A stretch of DNA of 64,000 nt from Blautia luti (GCF_033096465.1 NZ_AP028156.1:121001-185000), one strand, 5' to 3'. Counted from the first letter of the stretch, positions 23,956-33,800 are shown. Notes: a model not told the origin generated them from the sequence alone. Translations and numbers: made by a program.

Positions 23956-24915
23956 ATGGAACAGAGAAAAATTATTATGGATTGTGATCCGGGAATTGAC
24001 GATGCAATGGCATTGGCGTATGCAGCTTCCAGACCGGATGCGTTTAAAATCCTGGCAGTTACCACAGTGGCAGGGAATCAGGAACTTCAGAAAGTAACAG
24101 CGAATGCGCTGGATCTGACTGCGTTTTATGGTCTGGATACAGAGGTGGCAGCAGGAATGTCCCAGCCGTTGATCAACAAACTTGCACCGGCTACAGATTA
24201 TCACGGAGAGAATGGACTGGGAAATTGTGTTCTGCCTGGGTCTGAGAAACAGGCAGTGGAAGAAATGGCTGTATTTTATATAAGAAGAAAGCTTATGGAG
24301 CTTCCGGAGAATGAGAAAGCTACTCTGGTCTGTACAGCGCCTCTGACAAATATTGCTATGCTTCTGAAGCTTTTTCCGGAAGTAAAAAGCAGAATATGTG
24401 AGATCATATTTATGGGAGGTTCCGCATCAGGAGGAAATGTAACTGCTTCTGCAGAGTTCAATATTTATACGGATCCGGAAGCTGCGAAGATTGTATTTGG
24501 TTCCGGTGTGCCCCTTGTAATGTGCGGCTTGGATGTAACGGAGAAATGTGTGCTTACAGCGTCCCAGATCGCGAAACTGGCACAGTCCGGCAATAAGATC
24601 GCTCATTTCTGCGGAGAAATGGGAGCCTACAGTCTGGATCACGGGAACAAATATAAAAGAGTGGTAAGCATTCACGATGCAGTGCCATTTATGTATCTGA
24701 CCCATCCGGAGATCTTTGAAGCAGAGAAAGCCGTGTTGGATGTGGAATGCTCAGACTGTGCGTCCAGAGGTAGAACGATCTGCGATTTCCGCTGGTGGAG
24801 AGAAGAAGAACTGGAAAGCAATAATCTGGTGCTGATGAGAGCAGACAGCACAGAATTCCAGAAATATCTCATCGAAGGTCTTTATGAACTGGGTGAGATG
24901 GTGAAAGGAAACTAA
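23956..24915 (+). CDS. Nucleoside hydrolase (inosine-uridine preferring family)
   Basis: 319 residues. The N-terminal calcium-binding motif DCDPGIDDAMAL (Asp9, 11, 15, 16) is diagnostic of nucleoside hydrolases, which cleave the N-glycosidic bond of ribonucleosides for purine or pyrimidine salvage. Also seen are VTTVAGNQELQKVTANAL, IIFMGGSASGGNVTASAEFN and the His-containing DAVPFMYLTHPEIF near residue 240. Whether it prefers pyrimidines (RihA/B-like) or purines cannot be read. The exonuclease gene follows 17 bases after the stop and is probably co-transcribed. Confidence 0.92.
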   Translation: MEQRKIIMDCDPGIDDAMALAYAASRPDAFKILAVTTVAGNQELQKVTANALDLTAFYGLDTEVAAGMSQPLINKLAPATDYHGENGLGNCVLPGSEKQAVEEMAVFYIRRKLMELPENEKATLVCTAPLTNIAMLLKLFPEVKSRICEIIFMGGSASGGNVTASAEFNIYTDPEAAKIVFGSGVPLVMCGLDVTEKCVLTASQIAKLAQSGNKIAHFCGEMGAYSLDHGNKYKRVVSIHDAVPFMYLTHPEIFEAEKAVLDVECSDCASRGRTICDFRWWREEELESNNLVLMRADSTEFQKYLIEGLYELGEMVKGN

Positions 24916-24932
24916 CAAGAAGGAACAGACTC

Positions 24933-25892
24933 ATGAATTATATTGTCTTTGATCTGGAATGGAACCAGAATCCGGAGGGGAAAAAGACCCGCAATGATAA
25001 ACTGCCCTTCGAGATCATAGAGATCGGAGCAGTAAAAGTAAACAGCAGAAAAGAAATCACAGACAGCTTCCACAGACTGATCCGGCCACAGGTTTATAAC
25101 TGGATCCATGACAGTATTCATGAAGTGATCCATGTAGATTATAAGGATCTGCTGGATGGAATCCCTTTTCAGCAGGCTGCACGGGAATTTCTGGAGTGGT
25201 GCGGACCGGACTGGTATTTCTTTACCTGGGGAAATCAGGATGTGATGGAACTTCAGAGAAATATGAAATTTTATGGAATGCTGGATCAACTCCCGGGTCC
25301 TGTGACTTATTATGATGTACAGAAACTCTACAGTCTTTCCTTTGATGACGGAAGCCACAGATGTGCACTGGAACATGCTGTGGATGAACTGAAGATCGGG
25401 AAGCAGCAGGGCTTTCACAGGGCACTGGCAGATGCGGTGTACACGGCGGAAGTTCTGAAGCATCTGAATAACATTATGATCATAAATCACCCCTCCCTGG
25501 ATGTATATCAGAATCCGAAAAAGAAAAAAGATGAGATCCATATCTCCTATCCGGAATATGACAAATATGTATCCAGAGAATTCGTCGCAAAGGAACGGAT
25601 CATGAAAGACAGAGAAGTGACAAGCACCAGATGCCCCATCTGTCATCAGCCGGCCAGACGCAGGATCCGGTGGTTCATGAACAATCCAAAGGTTTATTTC
25701 AGTGTTTCTGTCTGTGATGAACATGGACTGGTACGAGGGAAGATCCGTATTCATAAAACGGATGAAGAGAAGTATTTCGCTGTGAAAACGCTGCGGTTCA
25801 CAGATACAGAAGAAGCGGAGGAACTCCGTGAAAGAAAGGAGCTTCTCCGCCGCAGAAGACAATTAAAAAGAAATACCGGAAAGGAGGTCTGA
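24933..25892 (+). CDS. DEDDh-type 3'-5' exonuclease with C-terminal Cys/His extension
   Basis: 319 residues. Exo I motif VFDLEWNQ (Asp7, Glu9), Exo II WGNQDVMELQRNM and Exo III HRALADAVYTAEVL (His162, Asp167) identify a DnaQ/KapD-like exonuclease. After residue about 225 there is an extension with RCPICHQPARRR and VCDEHG, a possible zinc site not present in minimal exonucleases. Substrate (DNA or RNA ends) is unknown. The last ten codons overlap the end of the convergent dacA gene by 30 bases. Confidence 0.88.
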   Translation: MNYIVFDLEWNQNPEGKKTRNDKLPFEIIEIGAVKVNSRKEITDSFHRLIRPQVYNWIHDSIHEVIHVDYKDLLDGIPFQQAAREFLEWCGPDWYFFTWGNQDVMELQRNMKFYGMLDQLPGPVTYYDVQKLYSLSFDDGSHRCALEHAVDELKIGKQQGFHRALADAVYTAEVLKHLNNIMIINHPSLDVYQNPKKKKDEIHISYPEYDKYVSREFVAKERIMKDREVTSTRCPICHQPARRRIRWFMNNPKVYFSVSVCDEHGLVRGKIRIHKTDEEKYFAVKTLRFTDTEEAEELRERKELLRRRRQLKRNTGKEV

Positions 25893-27110
25893 AAGGATCT
25901 CCTTTTCATATTGCATTCCATAGCCGACCATATGGCCGTCCAGATAATATTTACTTTTGATTCGTTTCGGACCTACGGAGTTGGGCAGGACTTTCTGCTT
26001 CTTCTCCAGGGTACTTACATCAGTTCCGGTGGGAACTGTCACATACACATGCCTTATATAATAGAAAGGACAGATATCATCCGTACTCTTCAGCAGATAT
26101 TTCTCAGAGGGGAGATATCTGGCTGGAACAGGATTCAGATCCACGTTCATATCGACTTTCTCGAAATTGTCAAATCCGTAATCCAGCAGGGAGGCTGTAT
26201 CAGGGAAAGCTCCGTTGGTGGAATTCAATACCACTGCCACCAGAACCATGTTGCCTCTTTTGGCATAGGTTACCAGGGTGTTTCCTGCGTTGGTGGTGTA
26301 TCCGGTCTTACCGCCCAGTACTCCGTCATATGCATAGGACTGTCCGGCCATCATCTTATGATGGTTGAGAAAATAGCGGGTTTCCGGCTGCATATTGGTA
26401 GGCGGAACCTCATAAACCTGGGTAGTGACGAACTTGCGGTAAAGAGGATTGTACCAGGCTGCCTTGGCAATTTTCATCATATCATTGGCAGTGGTGTAAT
26501 GCTTCTCATCGTGAAGACCGTTGGGATTGTTAAAGTGTGTGTTGTGGCAGCCAAGCTGTTCGGCGCGCTGGTTCATCAGCTCTACGAATTTCTTCACAGA
26601 TCCGCTGACTTTCTCAGCCAGGGCCAAAGCCATTTCATTGGCAGATTCCAGCATGAGAGCCATGAGGGCCTGTTCTACTGTAAAGACTTCCCCTGTCTCT
26701 GCATAAATAGAAGAACTGCCGGACTCGATGCCGTATGCTGCTTCCTGGGACATGGTGATGGTATCGTTCATATCCAGGTTCTCACATGCCAGCAGTGCCG
26801 TCATGATCTTCGTGATGCTGGCAGGATAAAGCTTCTCATCTGCATTCTTGGAATAAAGAACAGTATCTGTTACTGCGTCCATCAGTACTGCTGACTGACC
26901 CTCGATACTGGGGCCGGTAGGCCATCCTTTGATGGAATCCGTGTCTGCAGCCTGTGAATAATAAGCGGAATGCTCCGGCACAGGAGTGGCAGTGATGATG
27001 GGATCGTCTTCCGCCGCATAAATGATTCCCGGCTGGGTGGCGAAAAGTCCTGCACAGAGAGCAGCAGAAATCAGTTGCTTCATTCGTTTATGAAATTTTC
27101 TTTTAAACAT
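25863..27110 (-). CDS. dacA: D-alanyl-D-alanine carboxypeptidase (low-molecular-weight PBP)
   Basis: 415 residues with signal peptide (1-33). Penicillin-binding motifs are complete: SITK (Ser98, Lys101), SAN (156-158) and KTG (268-270). The enzyme trims the terminal D-Ala of peptidoglycan stem peptides outside the membrane. The C-terminal part (YLPSEKYLLKSTDD...; KKQKVLPNSVGPKRIKS) forms a beta-domain in place of the usual PBP5 domain; a final hydrophobic anchor is not obvious. AGGG lies nine bases upstream of the ATG. Its 3' end overlaps the exonuclease gene; no terminator separates them. Confidence 0.92.
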   Translation of the reverse strand: MFKRKFHKRMKQLISAALCAGLFATQPGIIYAAEDDPIITATPVPEHSAYYSQAADTDSIKGWPTGPSIEGQSAVLMDAVTDTVLYSKNADEKLYPASITKIMTALLACENLDMNDTITMSQEAAYGIESGSSSIYAETGEVFTVEQALMALMLESANEMALALAEKVSGSVKKFVELMNQRAEQLGCHNTHFNNPNGLHDEKHYTTANDMMKIAKAAWYNPLYRKFVTTQVYEVPPTNMQPETRYFLNHHKMMAGQSYAYDGVLGGKTGYTTNAGNTLVTYAKRGNMVLVAVVLNSTNGAFPDTASLLDYGFDNFEKVDMNVDLNPVPARYLPSEKYLLKSTDDICPFYYIRHVYVTVPTGTDVSTLEKKQKVLPNSVGPKRIKSKYYLDGHMVGYGMQYEKEILSDLLSGISF

Positions 27111-27315
27111 TTGAATATTTACCCTTCATAAAATCAGTTGGTATATTTTGTATCCGTGTTGTATTGTAACATATAAATATCAGATATCTGTAATCTGGTA
27201 AAAAATCTTTTTTACAGACAGCAGATTTTACACTATTATACCATTATTTACAAGAGGTGTGTAAAAATTTCTGGTTCCTCCTGGTTAGGATTACCTTAAA
27301 TATACCAAAAAATAC

Positions 27316-27345
27316 TTGACACAGGGAAATTCCAGACCTTATAAT
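27316..27345 (+). promoter_or_regulatory. Promoter of the ileS T-box transcript
   Basis: Consensus TTGACA at 27316-27321, 18-base spacer, TATAAT at 27340-27345, just ahead of the T-box leader. Confidence 0.8.
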
Positions 27346-27354
27346 AAATCCGCA

Positions 27355-27630
27355 TAGTGTTAAAAAAACATAACCACAAAAACGTTGATGGAGACAGTAA
27401 CTGCAGTCGAAAGCGGACAGCGAACCGGGGAAGGTGTGAGCCCGGCAGTGAGTAAATGCGGCGAATATCACTCCGGAGTTGCAGCTCTGAAGGGCAGACA
27501 GGCAGGTAAGGGCTGACGGAAATCCCCGTTAAAGGATTCTTGTATCGGCAAAAACAGCCCGTACAATGTAACAGGTGGTATAACGAACGTCAATAAACCT
27601 TCGTCCTTTTACAAAAGGGGCGATTTTTTT
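27355..27630 (+). promoter_or_regulatory. T-box leader (isoleucine) controlling ileS
   Basis: A long leader between a consensus promoter and ileS. Stem I region starts near GTTGATGGAGACAGTAAC; the specifier bulge GAATATCACTCC presents ATC (27467-27469), an isoleucine codon, matching the downstream gene. The T-box sequence ACAGGTGGTATAACG (27571-27585, the antiterminator side) contains the GGTGG needed to pair with the tRNA acceptor end. A terminator, TCGTCCTTTT/AAAGGGGCGA, with a seven-T run ends at 27630. By established T-box behaviour, uncharged tRNA-Ile stabilises the antiterminator and turns on ileS. Confidence 0.92.
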
Positions 27631-27692
27631 GTTTTATAGGATAAAGATGAGGACTTTTGATAGTAAACGCCTTTATCCTATAAAACAAAAAA
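27625..27692. repeat. 22-bp perfect inverted repeat between the T-box terminator and ileS
   Basis: TTTTTTGTTTTATAGGATAAAG (first arm, 27625-27646) is matched exactly by the second arm (27671-27692), with a 24-base loop. It shares the T run of the T-box terminator. It is not part of any T-box structure I know and is followed by no U run. It could be a second regulatory hairpin or a small mobile palindromic element. Confidence 0.75.
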
Positions 27693-27788
27693 GATCAAAG
27701 GCTTGTTTTCGTTCTTAAAAGACACAGGAAATATTTTGTATATTTTCCAATGTCTGATACAAATAATTTAAACAGGAGGTAAATTACT

Positions 27789-30700
27789 GTGTACCAGAAA
27801 GTTGATACGAACTTAAACTTTGTAGACCGTGAGAAAAAAGTAGAAGAATTCTGGAAAGAGAACCATATCTTTGAGAAAAGTATGGAGAACAGAAAAGAGG
27901 GAGAAACCTATACTTTCTACGATGGACCGCCGACCGCAAACGGTAAACCACATATCGGTCATGTGCTTACACGTGTAATCAAAGATATGATCCCGAGATA
28001 CCGTACAATGAAAGGCTACATGGTTCCGCGTAAAGCAGGATGGGATACTCATGGCCTTCCGGTAGAGCTGGAAGTAGAGAAGAAACTGGGACTGGATGGC
28101 AAGGAACAGATCGAAGAATACGGTATGGAGCCGTTTATCAAACAGTGTAAAGAAAGTGTCTGGAAATACAAAGGAATGTGGGAGGATTTCTCTTCTACAG
28201 TTGGTTTCTGGGCAGACATGGAACATCCATATGTAACTTACTATGATGATTATATTGAATCCGAATGGTGGGCACTGAAAGAAATCTGGAACAAGAAACT
28301 TCTGTACAAAGGTTTCAAAATCGTTCCTTACTGTCCACGCTGCGGTACCCCGCTTTCCGCACAGGAAGTATCCCAGGGATACAAAACTGTAAAAGAGCGT
28401 TCCGCAGTTGTAAGATTCAAAGTTATCGGTGAAGATGCATATTTCCTTGCATGGACAACAACACCTTGGACACTTCCGTCCAACGTTGCACTCTGCGTAA
28501 ACCCGGATGAGACTTACTGCAAAGTAAAAGCAGCAGATGGATACACATATTACATGGCAGAAGCACTTCTGGACAAAGTTCTTGGCAAACTTGCCAAAGA
28601 AGAAGGCGAGAAAGCATACGAAGTTCTGGAAACTTGCAAAGGAACAGATCTGGAATACAAAGAATATGAGCCGCTTTTCGCATGCGCAGGAGAAGCAGCA
28701 GCAAAACAGAAAAAGAAAGCTCATTTTGTAACATGTGACACATACGTTACCATGAGCGATGGTACCGGTATCGTTCATATCGCACCGGCATTCGGTGAAG
28801 ACGACAGCAGAATCGGACGTAACTACGATCTTCCATTTGTACAGTTCGTAGATGGCAGAGGTAATCTGACAAAAGAAACTCCATACGCTGGCATTTTCGT
28901 AAAGAAAGCAGACCCGATGGTTCTCACAGACCTGGACAAAGAAGGCAAACTTTTCGATGCTCCGAAATTCGAGCATGAATATCCACACTGCTGGAGATGT
29001 GACACACCACTGATCTACTATGCAAGAGAATCCTGGTTCATCAAAATGACAGCAGTCAAAGATGACCTGATCAGAAACAACAATACAATCAACTGGATTC
29101 CGGAGAGCATCGGTAAGGGACGTTTCGGTGACTGGCTTGAAAATGTTCAGGACTGGGGTATCAGCCGTAACCGTTACTGGGGAACACCACTGAACATCTG
29201 GCAGTGCGAATGCGGACATATGCATTCTATCGGAAGCCGTCAGGAATTATTTGAGATGAGCGGCGACGAGAAAGCCAAGACAGTAGAGCTTCACCGTCCA
29301 TACATTGATGAGATCACACTGAAGTGTCCGGAGTGCGGTGGAGAAATGCACCGTGTACCGGAAGTTATTGACTGCTGGTTCGACTCAGGAGCAATGCCTT
29401 TCGCACAGCACCACTATCCATTTGAAAACAAAGAATTATTTGAGCAGCAGTTCCCTGCAAACTTTATCTCCGAGGCAGTAGACCAGACCCGTGGATGGTT
29501 CTATTCACTCCTTGCAGAATCCACACTGCTCTTCAACAAAGCACCATACAAGAACGTAATCGTTCTGGGACATGTCCAGGATGAGAACGGACAGAAGATG
29601 AGTAAGTCCAAAGGAAACGCAGTTGACCCGTTCGATGCACTGAACAAATATGGCGCAGATGCCATCAGATGGTACTTCTATATCAACAGTGCACCATGGC
29701 TTCCGAACCGTTTCCACGGCAAAGCAGTTGTAGAAGGACAGCGTAAATTCATGAGCACACTCTGGAACACTTACGCATTCTTCGTATTATATGCAAATAT
29801 CGATAACTTCGATCCGACCAAATACAATCTTGAATACGACCAGCTTCCAGTAATGGACAAATGGCTCCTCAGCAGATTAAACACAACTGTTCAGACAGTA
29901 GATAATGATCTGGCAAACTACAAGATCCCGGAAGCAGCAAGAGCACTTCAGGAATTCGTAGATGAGATGAGTAACTGGTATGTAAGAAGAAGTCGTGAAC
30001 GTTTCTGGGCAAAAGGAATGGAGCAGGATAAGATCAACGCTTACATGACTCTGTACCATGCACTGGTAACAATCGCCAAGACAGCAGCTCCGATGATCCC
30101 GTTCATGACAGAAGATATGTACCAGAACCTGGTAAGAAGCGTAGACAAAGATGCACCTGAAAGTATCCACCTCTGCGACTTCCCGACTGTAAACGAAGCT
30201 TGGATCGACAAAGATCTGGAAGCAGATATGAAAGAACTTCTTGAGATCGTAGTTCTTGGACGTGCATGCAGAAATACAGCAAACATCAAGAACCGTCAGC
30301 CGATCGGAATTATGTATGTAAAAGCTGAGAAGAAGATGGACAAATTCTACACAGACATCATCGCAGACGAGCTGAATGTCAAAGAAGTAAAATTTGCAGA
30401 TGACGTAGAATCCTTTATCTCCTACAGCTTCAAACCACAGCTGCGTACAGTAGGACCGAAATACGGTAAACTCCTCGGCGGAATCAAGCAGGCTCTCACA
30501 GACATCAATGGAACAGCAGCGATGAACGAACTGAGAACCAACGGTGTCCTGAAACTGGATATCAACGGAAATGATGTAGAGCTTACAGAAGAAGACCTTC
30601 TTATTGAAACAGCACAGACAGAAGGCTATGTATCCGAATCCGACGGTGAAACATCCGTAGTTCTTGATACAAACCTGACACCTGAACTGATCGAAGAGGG

Positions 30701-30944
30701 ATTCGTTCGCGAGATCATCAGCAAGATCCAGACCATGAGAAAAGAAGCTGGCTTCGAAGTCATGGACAAGATCGTAGTATACGCTCACGGAAACGACAAG
30801 ATCCAGGATGTCATGAAAGCACATGAAGACGAAATTAAGTCTGAAGTACTTGCAGACGAAATGGTACTTGGAGAGACCGATGGTTATGTGAAAGAATGGA
30901 ACATCAATAAAGAAGCAGTAACTATGGGTGTTAAGAAACTGTAA
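27789..30944 (+). CDS. ileS: Isoleucyl-tRNA synthetase
   Basis: 1051 residues, GTG start at 27789 set by AACAGGAGGT. It charges tRNA-Ile with isoleucine. Class I motifs: PPTANGKPHIGHVL (HIGH) near residue 50 and KMSKS at 603-607. The editing (CP1) domain with TTTPWTLPSN is present. Cys clusters such as CPRCG, CPECGGE and CECGH give zinc sites. Length and N-terminus (GWDTHGLPVELEVEKKLGL) match the longer type 2 IleRS, which is related to eukaryotic enzymes and in characterised cases less sensitive to mupirocin; that last point is inference. Expression is governed by the upstream T-box. Confidence 0.95.
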   Translation: MYQKVDTNLNFVDREKKVEEFWKENHIFEKSMENRKEGETYTFYDGPPTANGKPHIGHVLTRVIKDMIPRYRTMKGYMVPRKAGWDTHGLPVELEVEKKLGLDGKEQIEEYGMEPFIKQCKESVWKYKGMWEDFSSTVGFWADMEHPYVTYYDDYIESEWWALKEIWNKKLLYKGFKIVPYCPRCGTPLSAQEVSQGYKTVKERSAVVRFKVIGEDAYFLAWTTTPWTLPSNVALCVNPDETYCKVKAADGYTYYMAEALLDKVLGKLAKEEGEKAYEVLETCKGTDLEYKEYEPLFACAGEAAAKQKKKAHFVTCDTYVTMSDGTGIVHIAPAFGEDDSRIGRNYDLPFVQFVDGRGNLTKETPYAGIFVKKADPMVLTDLDKEGKLFDAPKFEHEYPHCWRCDTPLIYYARESWFIKMTAVKDDLIRNNNTINWIPESIGKGRFGDWLENVQDWGISRNRYWGTPLNIWQCECGHMHSIGSRQELFEMSGDEKAKTVELHRPYIDEITLKCPECGGEMHRVPEVIDCWFDSGAMPFAQHHYPFENKELFEQQFPANFISEAVDQTRGWFYSLLAESTLLFNKAPYKNVIVLGHVQDENGQKMSKSKGNAVDPFDALNKYGADAIRWYFYINSAPWLPNRFHGKAVVEGQRKFMSTLWNTYAFFVLYANIDNFDPTKYNLEYDQLPVMDKWLLSRLNTTVQTVDNDLANYKIPEAARALQEFVDEMSNWYVRRSRERFWAKGMEQDKINAYMTLYHALVTIAKTAAPMIPFMTEDMYQNLVRSVDKDAPESIHLCDFPTVNEAWIDKDLEADMKELLEIVVLGRACRNTANIKNRQPIGIMYVKAEKKMDKFYTDIIADELNVKEVKFADDVESFISYSFKPQLRTVGPKYGKLLGGIKQALTDINGTAAMNELRTNGVLKLDINGNDVELTEEDLLIETAQTEGYVSESDGETSVVLDTNLTPELIEEGFVREIISKIQTMRKEAGFEVMDKIVVYAHGNDKIQDVMKAHEDEIKSEVLADEMVLGETDGYVKEWNINKEAVTMGVKKL

Positions 30945-31268
30945 TTGATAACATATGATCAATTGCTGATAAGATACTGATAAATTACAGATATTTCGCA
31001 GGAAATATAGTACTTTCGCAATGCATGATAACAAAAAAAAGTTATAAAATTCGGCAATTATACACATGACAGACTGTCGGAAAAAGAGTATCATTATCTA
31101 TGACAGTCTGATTTCAGAGAGGAAATTGGAGGCGGAGATTCTTTGCCCCCAATTTCTCTGATATGAGAAAACAGAAGAGTTGACGGAATGAAGAGGTTCG
31201 CCGGCAATATCCGCAAGGCATATTACTGAGAATAAAGTGAACCGTGAAACCATTACGGGAGGTATGAA
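30945..31268. other. Intergenic region with hairpins between ileS and glgP
   Basis: Contains CAGACTGTC (31070-31078) pairing with GACAGTCTG (31102-31110), and a longer interrupted stem TCAGAGA..GGAAATTGG / CCAATTTCTCTGA (about 31115-31161). Neither is followed by a convincing T run, so these could be leader structures of glgP or a weak ileS terminator. No coding frame or clear sigma-A promoter was recognised. GGGAGG precedes the glgP ATG. Confidence 0.45.
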
Positions 31269-33731
31269 ATGACAAACGAAATGTTCAAGAAAGAGGCATT
31301 CAAGAAAAGCGTAAAAGACAACGTAAAATTCCTCTATCGAAAAACAATTGAAGAAGCTACACAGGAGCAGATTTTCCAGGCAGTAAGCTACACAGTTAAG
31401 GATGTTATCATTGATAACTGGCTTGCAACACAGAAAGCATATGAAGAACAGGATCCGAAGATCGTATATTATATGTCCATGGAATTCCTGATGGGACGTG
31501 CTCTCGGAAACAACCTGATCAACCTTTGCGCTTACGGTGAAGTAAAAGAAGCTCTCGAAGAACTGGGATTTGACCTTAACTGTATCGAAGACCAGGAGCC
31601 GGATCCGGCACTTGGAAACGGTGGTCTGGGAAGACTGGCTGCATGCTTCCTTGATTCTCTCGCAACTTTAAATTACGCAGCATATGGCTGCGGAATCCGT
31701 TATCACTACGGAATGTTCAAACAGAAAATCGAAAACGGTTATCAGATCGAGGTACCGGATAACTGGTTAAAGAACGGCTACCCATTTGAACTGCGCCGTC
31801 CGGAATATGCCAAAGAAGTACACTTCGGCGGATATGTAAGAGTAGAGTACGATCCTGAAAAGGGCGGAAACAAATTTATCCACGAAGGATATCAGGCAGT
31901 AAAAGCCATTCCTTATGATATGCCGATCACAGGATATGACAATGATGTAGTAAACACACTTCGTATCTGGGATGCAGAGCCAATCGTAGACTTCGAGCTG
32001 GATTCCTTTGACAAAGGTGATTACAAGAAAGCAGTAGAGCAGGAGAACCTTGCCCGCAATATCGTAGAAGTCCTTTACCCGAATGACAACCACTATGCAG
32101 GTAAAGAGCTGAGACTGAAACAGCAGTACTTCTTCGTATCTGCAAGCCTCCAGGCAGCAATTGCCAAATACAAAAAGAAACATGACGATATCCATAAATT
32201 ATATGAAAAAGTAACCTTCCAGATGAATGATACACATCCGACTGTAGCAGTAGCAGAGTTAATGCGTATCCTCATGGATGAAGAAGGACTTGGATGGGAT
32301 GAAGCATGGGAGGTAACAACCAAATCTGTTGCTTACACAAACCATACTATCATGTCCGAAGCACTTGAGAAATGGCCGATCGAGCTCTTCTCCAGACTGC
32401 TTCCGCGTGTATACCAGATCATCGAAGAGATCAACCGTCGTTTCATTCTCGCTATCCAGGCAAAATATCCGGGAAACTACGAGAAGATCAAAAAGATGGC
32501 AATCATCTATGACGGACAGGTTAAGATGGCTCACCTTGCAATCGCAGCAGGCTACTCTGTAAACGGTGTTGCACGCCTTCATACAGAGATCCTGAAACAT
32601 CAGGAATTAAAAGACTTCTATGAAATGATGCCTGAGAAATTCAACAACAAGACAAACGGTATCACTCAGAGACGTTTCCTGCTCCATGCAAATCCACTCC
32701 TTGCAGACTGGATCACAGAGCACATCGGACCGGACTGGATCACAGACCTTCCACAGTTAAAGAAACTTGCAGTTTATGCAGACGATGAAAAAGCACTCCA
32801 GGAATTCATGAACATCAAGTTCAAGAACAAAGAGCGTCTGGCCAAATACATCCTCGAGCACAATGGCGTAGAAGTAGACCCACACTCCATCTTCGATGTA
32901 CAGGTTAAAAGACTTCACGAATACAAACGTCAGCTCCTGAACATCCTGCATGTTATCTATCTGTACAACCAGATCAAGATGCATCCGGAAATGGAATTCT
33001 ATCCAAGAACATTCATCTTCGGTGCAAAAGCATCCGCAGGTTATGCAACAGCCAAGAAGATCATCAAACTCATCAACTCCGTAGCAGATGTAGTAAACAA
33101 CGATGCTTCCATCAACGGCAAGATCAAAGTTGTATTCATCGAAAACTACAGAGTATCCAATGCTGAGTGGATCTTCGCAGCAGCAGACGTTTCTGAGCAG
33201 ATCTCCACAGCAAGTAAAGAAGCATCCGGAACAGGTAACATGAAGTTCATGCTCAACGGTGCTCCGACACTTGGAACTATGGACGGTGCCAACGTAGAGA
33301 TCGTAGAAGAAGTTGGTGCAGAGAACGCATTCATCTTCGGTTTAAGCTCCGACGAAGTCATCAACTACGAAAACAACGGCGGATACGATCCAAACGTAAT
33401 CTACAACACAGACGAAGAAATCCGTCAGGTACTGATGCAGCTCATCAACGGAACTTTCTCCAGCGACACAGAACTCTTCCGCGACCTGTACGATTCACTT
33501 CTTAATACAAAGAACACAGACAGAGCAGACCGCTACTTCATCCTTGCAGACTTCCGCTCCTATGCAGATGCACAGAGACGTGTAGAAGAAGCATACAGAG
33601 ATGAGAAAGGCTGGGCTAAGAAAGCACTTCTGAATACAGCACACAGCGGCAAGTTCACATCCGACAGAACTATCCAGGAATATGTAGATGATATCTGGCA
33701 TCTGGACAGAGTAATTGTAAGAAAGAAATAA
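31269..33731 (+). CDS. glgP: Glycogen/maltodextrin phosphorylase
   Basis: 820 residues, ATG 31269 after ACGGGAGG. It releases glucose-1-phosphate from alpha-1,4-glucans with a pyridoxal-phosphate cofactor. Seen: YYMSMEFLMGRALGNNL (about residue 55), GNGGLGRLAACFLDSLATL, and the cofactor-binding EASGTGNMKFMLNGAPTLG (Schiff-base Lys659). Length is normal for GT35. The product feeds phosphoglucomutase (6634-8316). It is flanked by structured DNA upstream and a strong terminator downstream, so probably a single-gene unit. Confidence 0.95.
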   Translation: MTNEMFKKEAFKKSVKDNVKFLYRKTIEEATQEQIFQAVSYTVKDVIIDNWLATQKAYEEQDPKIVYYMSMEFLMGRALGNNLINLCAYGEVKEALEELGFDLNCIEDQEPDPALGNGGLGRLAACFLDSLATLNYAAYGCGIRYHYGMFKQKIENGYQIEVPDNWLKNGYPFELRRPEYAKEVHFGGYVRVEYDPEKGGNKFIHEGYQAVKAIPYDMPITGYDNDVVNTLRIWDAEPIVDFELDSFDKGDYKKAVEQENLARNIVEVLYPNDNHYAGKELRLKQQYFFVSASLQAAIAKYKKKHDDIHKLYEKVTFQMNDTHPTVAVAELMRILMDEEGLGWDEAWEVTTKSVAYTNHTIMSEALEKWPIELFSRLLPRVYQIIEEINRRFILAIQAKYPGNYEKIKKMAIIYDGQVKMAHLAIAAGYSVNGVARLHTEILKHQELKDFYEMMPEKFNNKTNGITQRRFLLHANPLLADWITEHIGPDWITDLPQLKKLAVYADDEKALQEFMNIKFKNKERLAKYILEHNGVEVDPHSIFDVQVKRLHEYKRQLLNILHVIYLYNQIKMHPEMEFYPRTFIFGAKASAGYATAKKIIKLINSVADVVNNDASINGKIKVVFIENYRVSNAEWIFAAADVSEQISTASKEASGTGNMKFMLNGAPTLGTMDGANVEIVEEVGAENAFIFGLSSDEVINYENNGGYDPNVIYNTDEEIRQVLMQLINGTFSSDTELFRDLYDSLLNTKNTDRADRYFILADFRSYADAQRRVEEAYRDEKGWAKKALLNTAHSGKFTSDRTIQEYVDDIWHLDRVIVRKK

Positions 33732-33753
33732 AATAATTACCGGATAAAATACA

Positions 33754-33800
33754 GCCCCGGCAGTACAGTGATAGAAATTGTACTGTCGGGGCTTTTTACG
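33754..33800 (+). terminator. Intrinsic terminator after glgP
   Basis: AGCCCCGGCAGTACA (33754-33768) pairs with TGTACTGTCGGGGCT (33781-33795), then TTTTTA. Confidence 0.9.

Noticed and set aside
24912..25862. 316-codon minus-strand frame opposite the exonuclease gene
   Set aside because: No start signals or domain; the plus-strand exonuclease has all three catalytic motifs.
27813..29225. 470-codon minus-strand frame opposite ileS (and a 405-codon frame at 29877-31094)
   Set aside because: Cys/Phe-rich composition typical of antisense translation; ileS is clearly the real gene.
31139..31268. Considered as a glycogen-related riboswitch
   Set aside because: No known riboswitch consensus could be recognised; only simple stems are visible.
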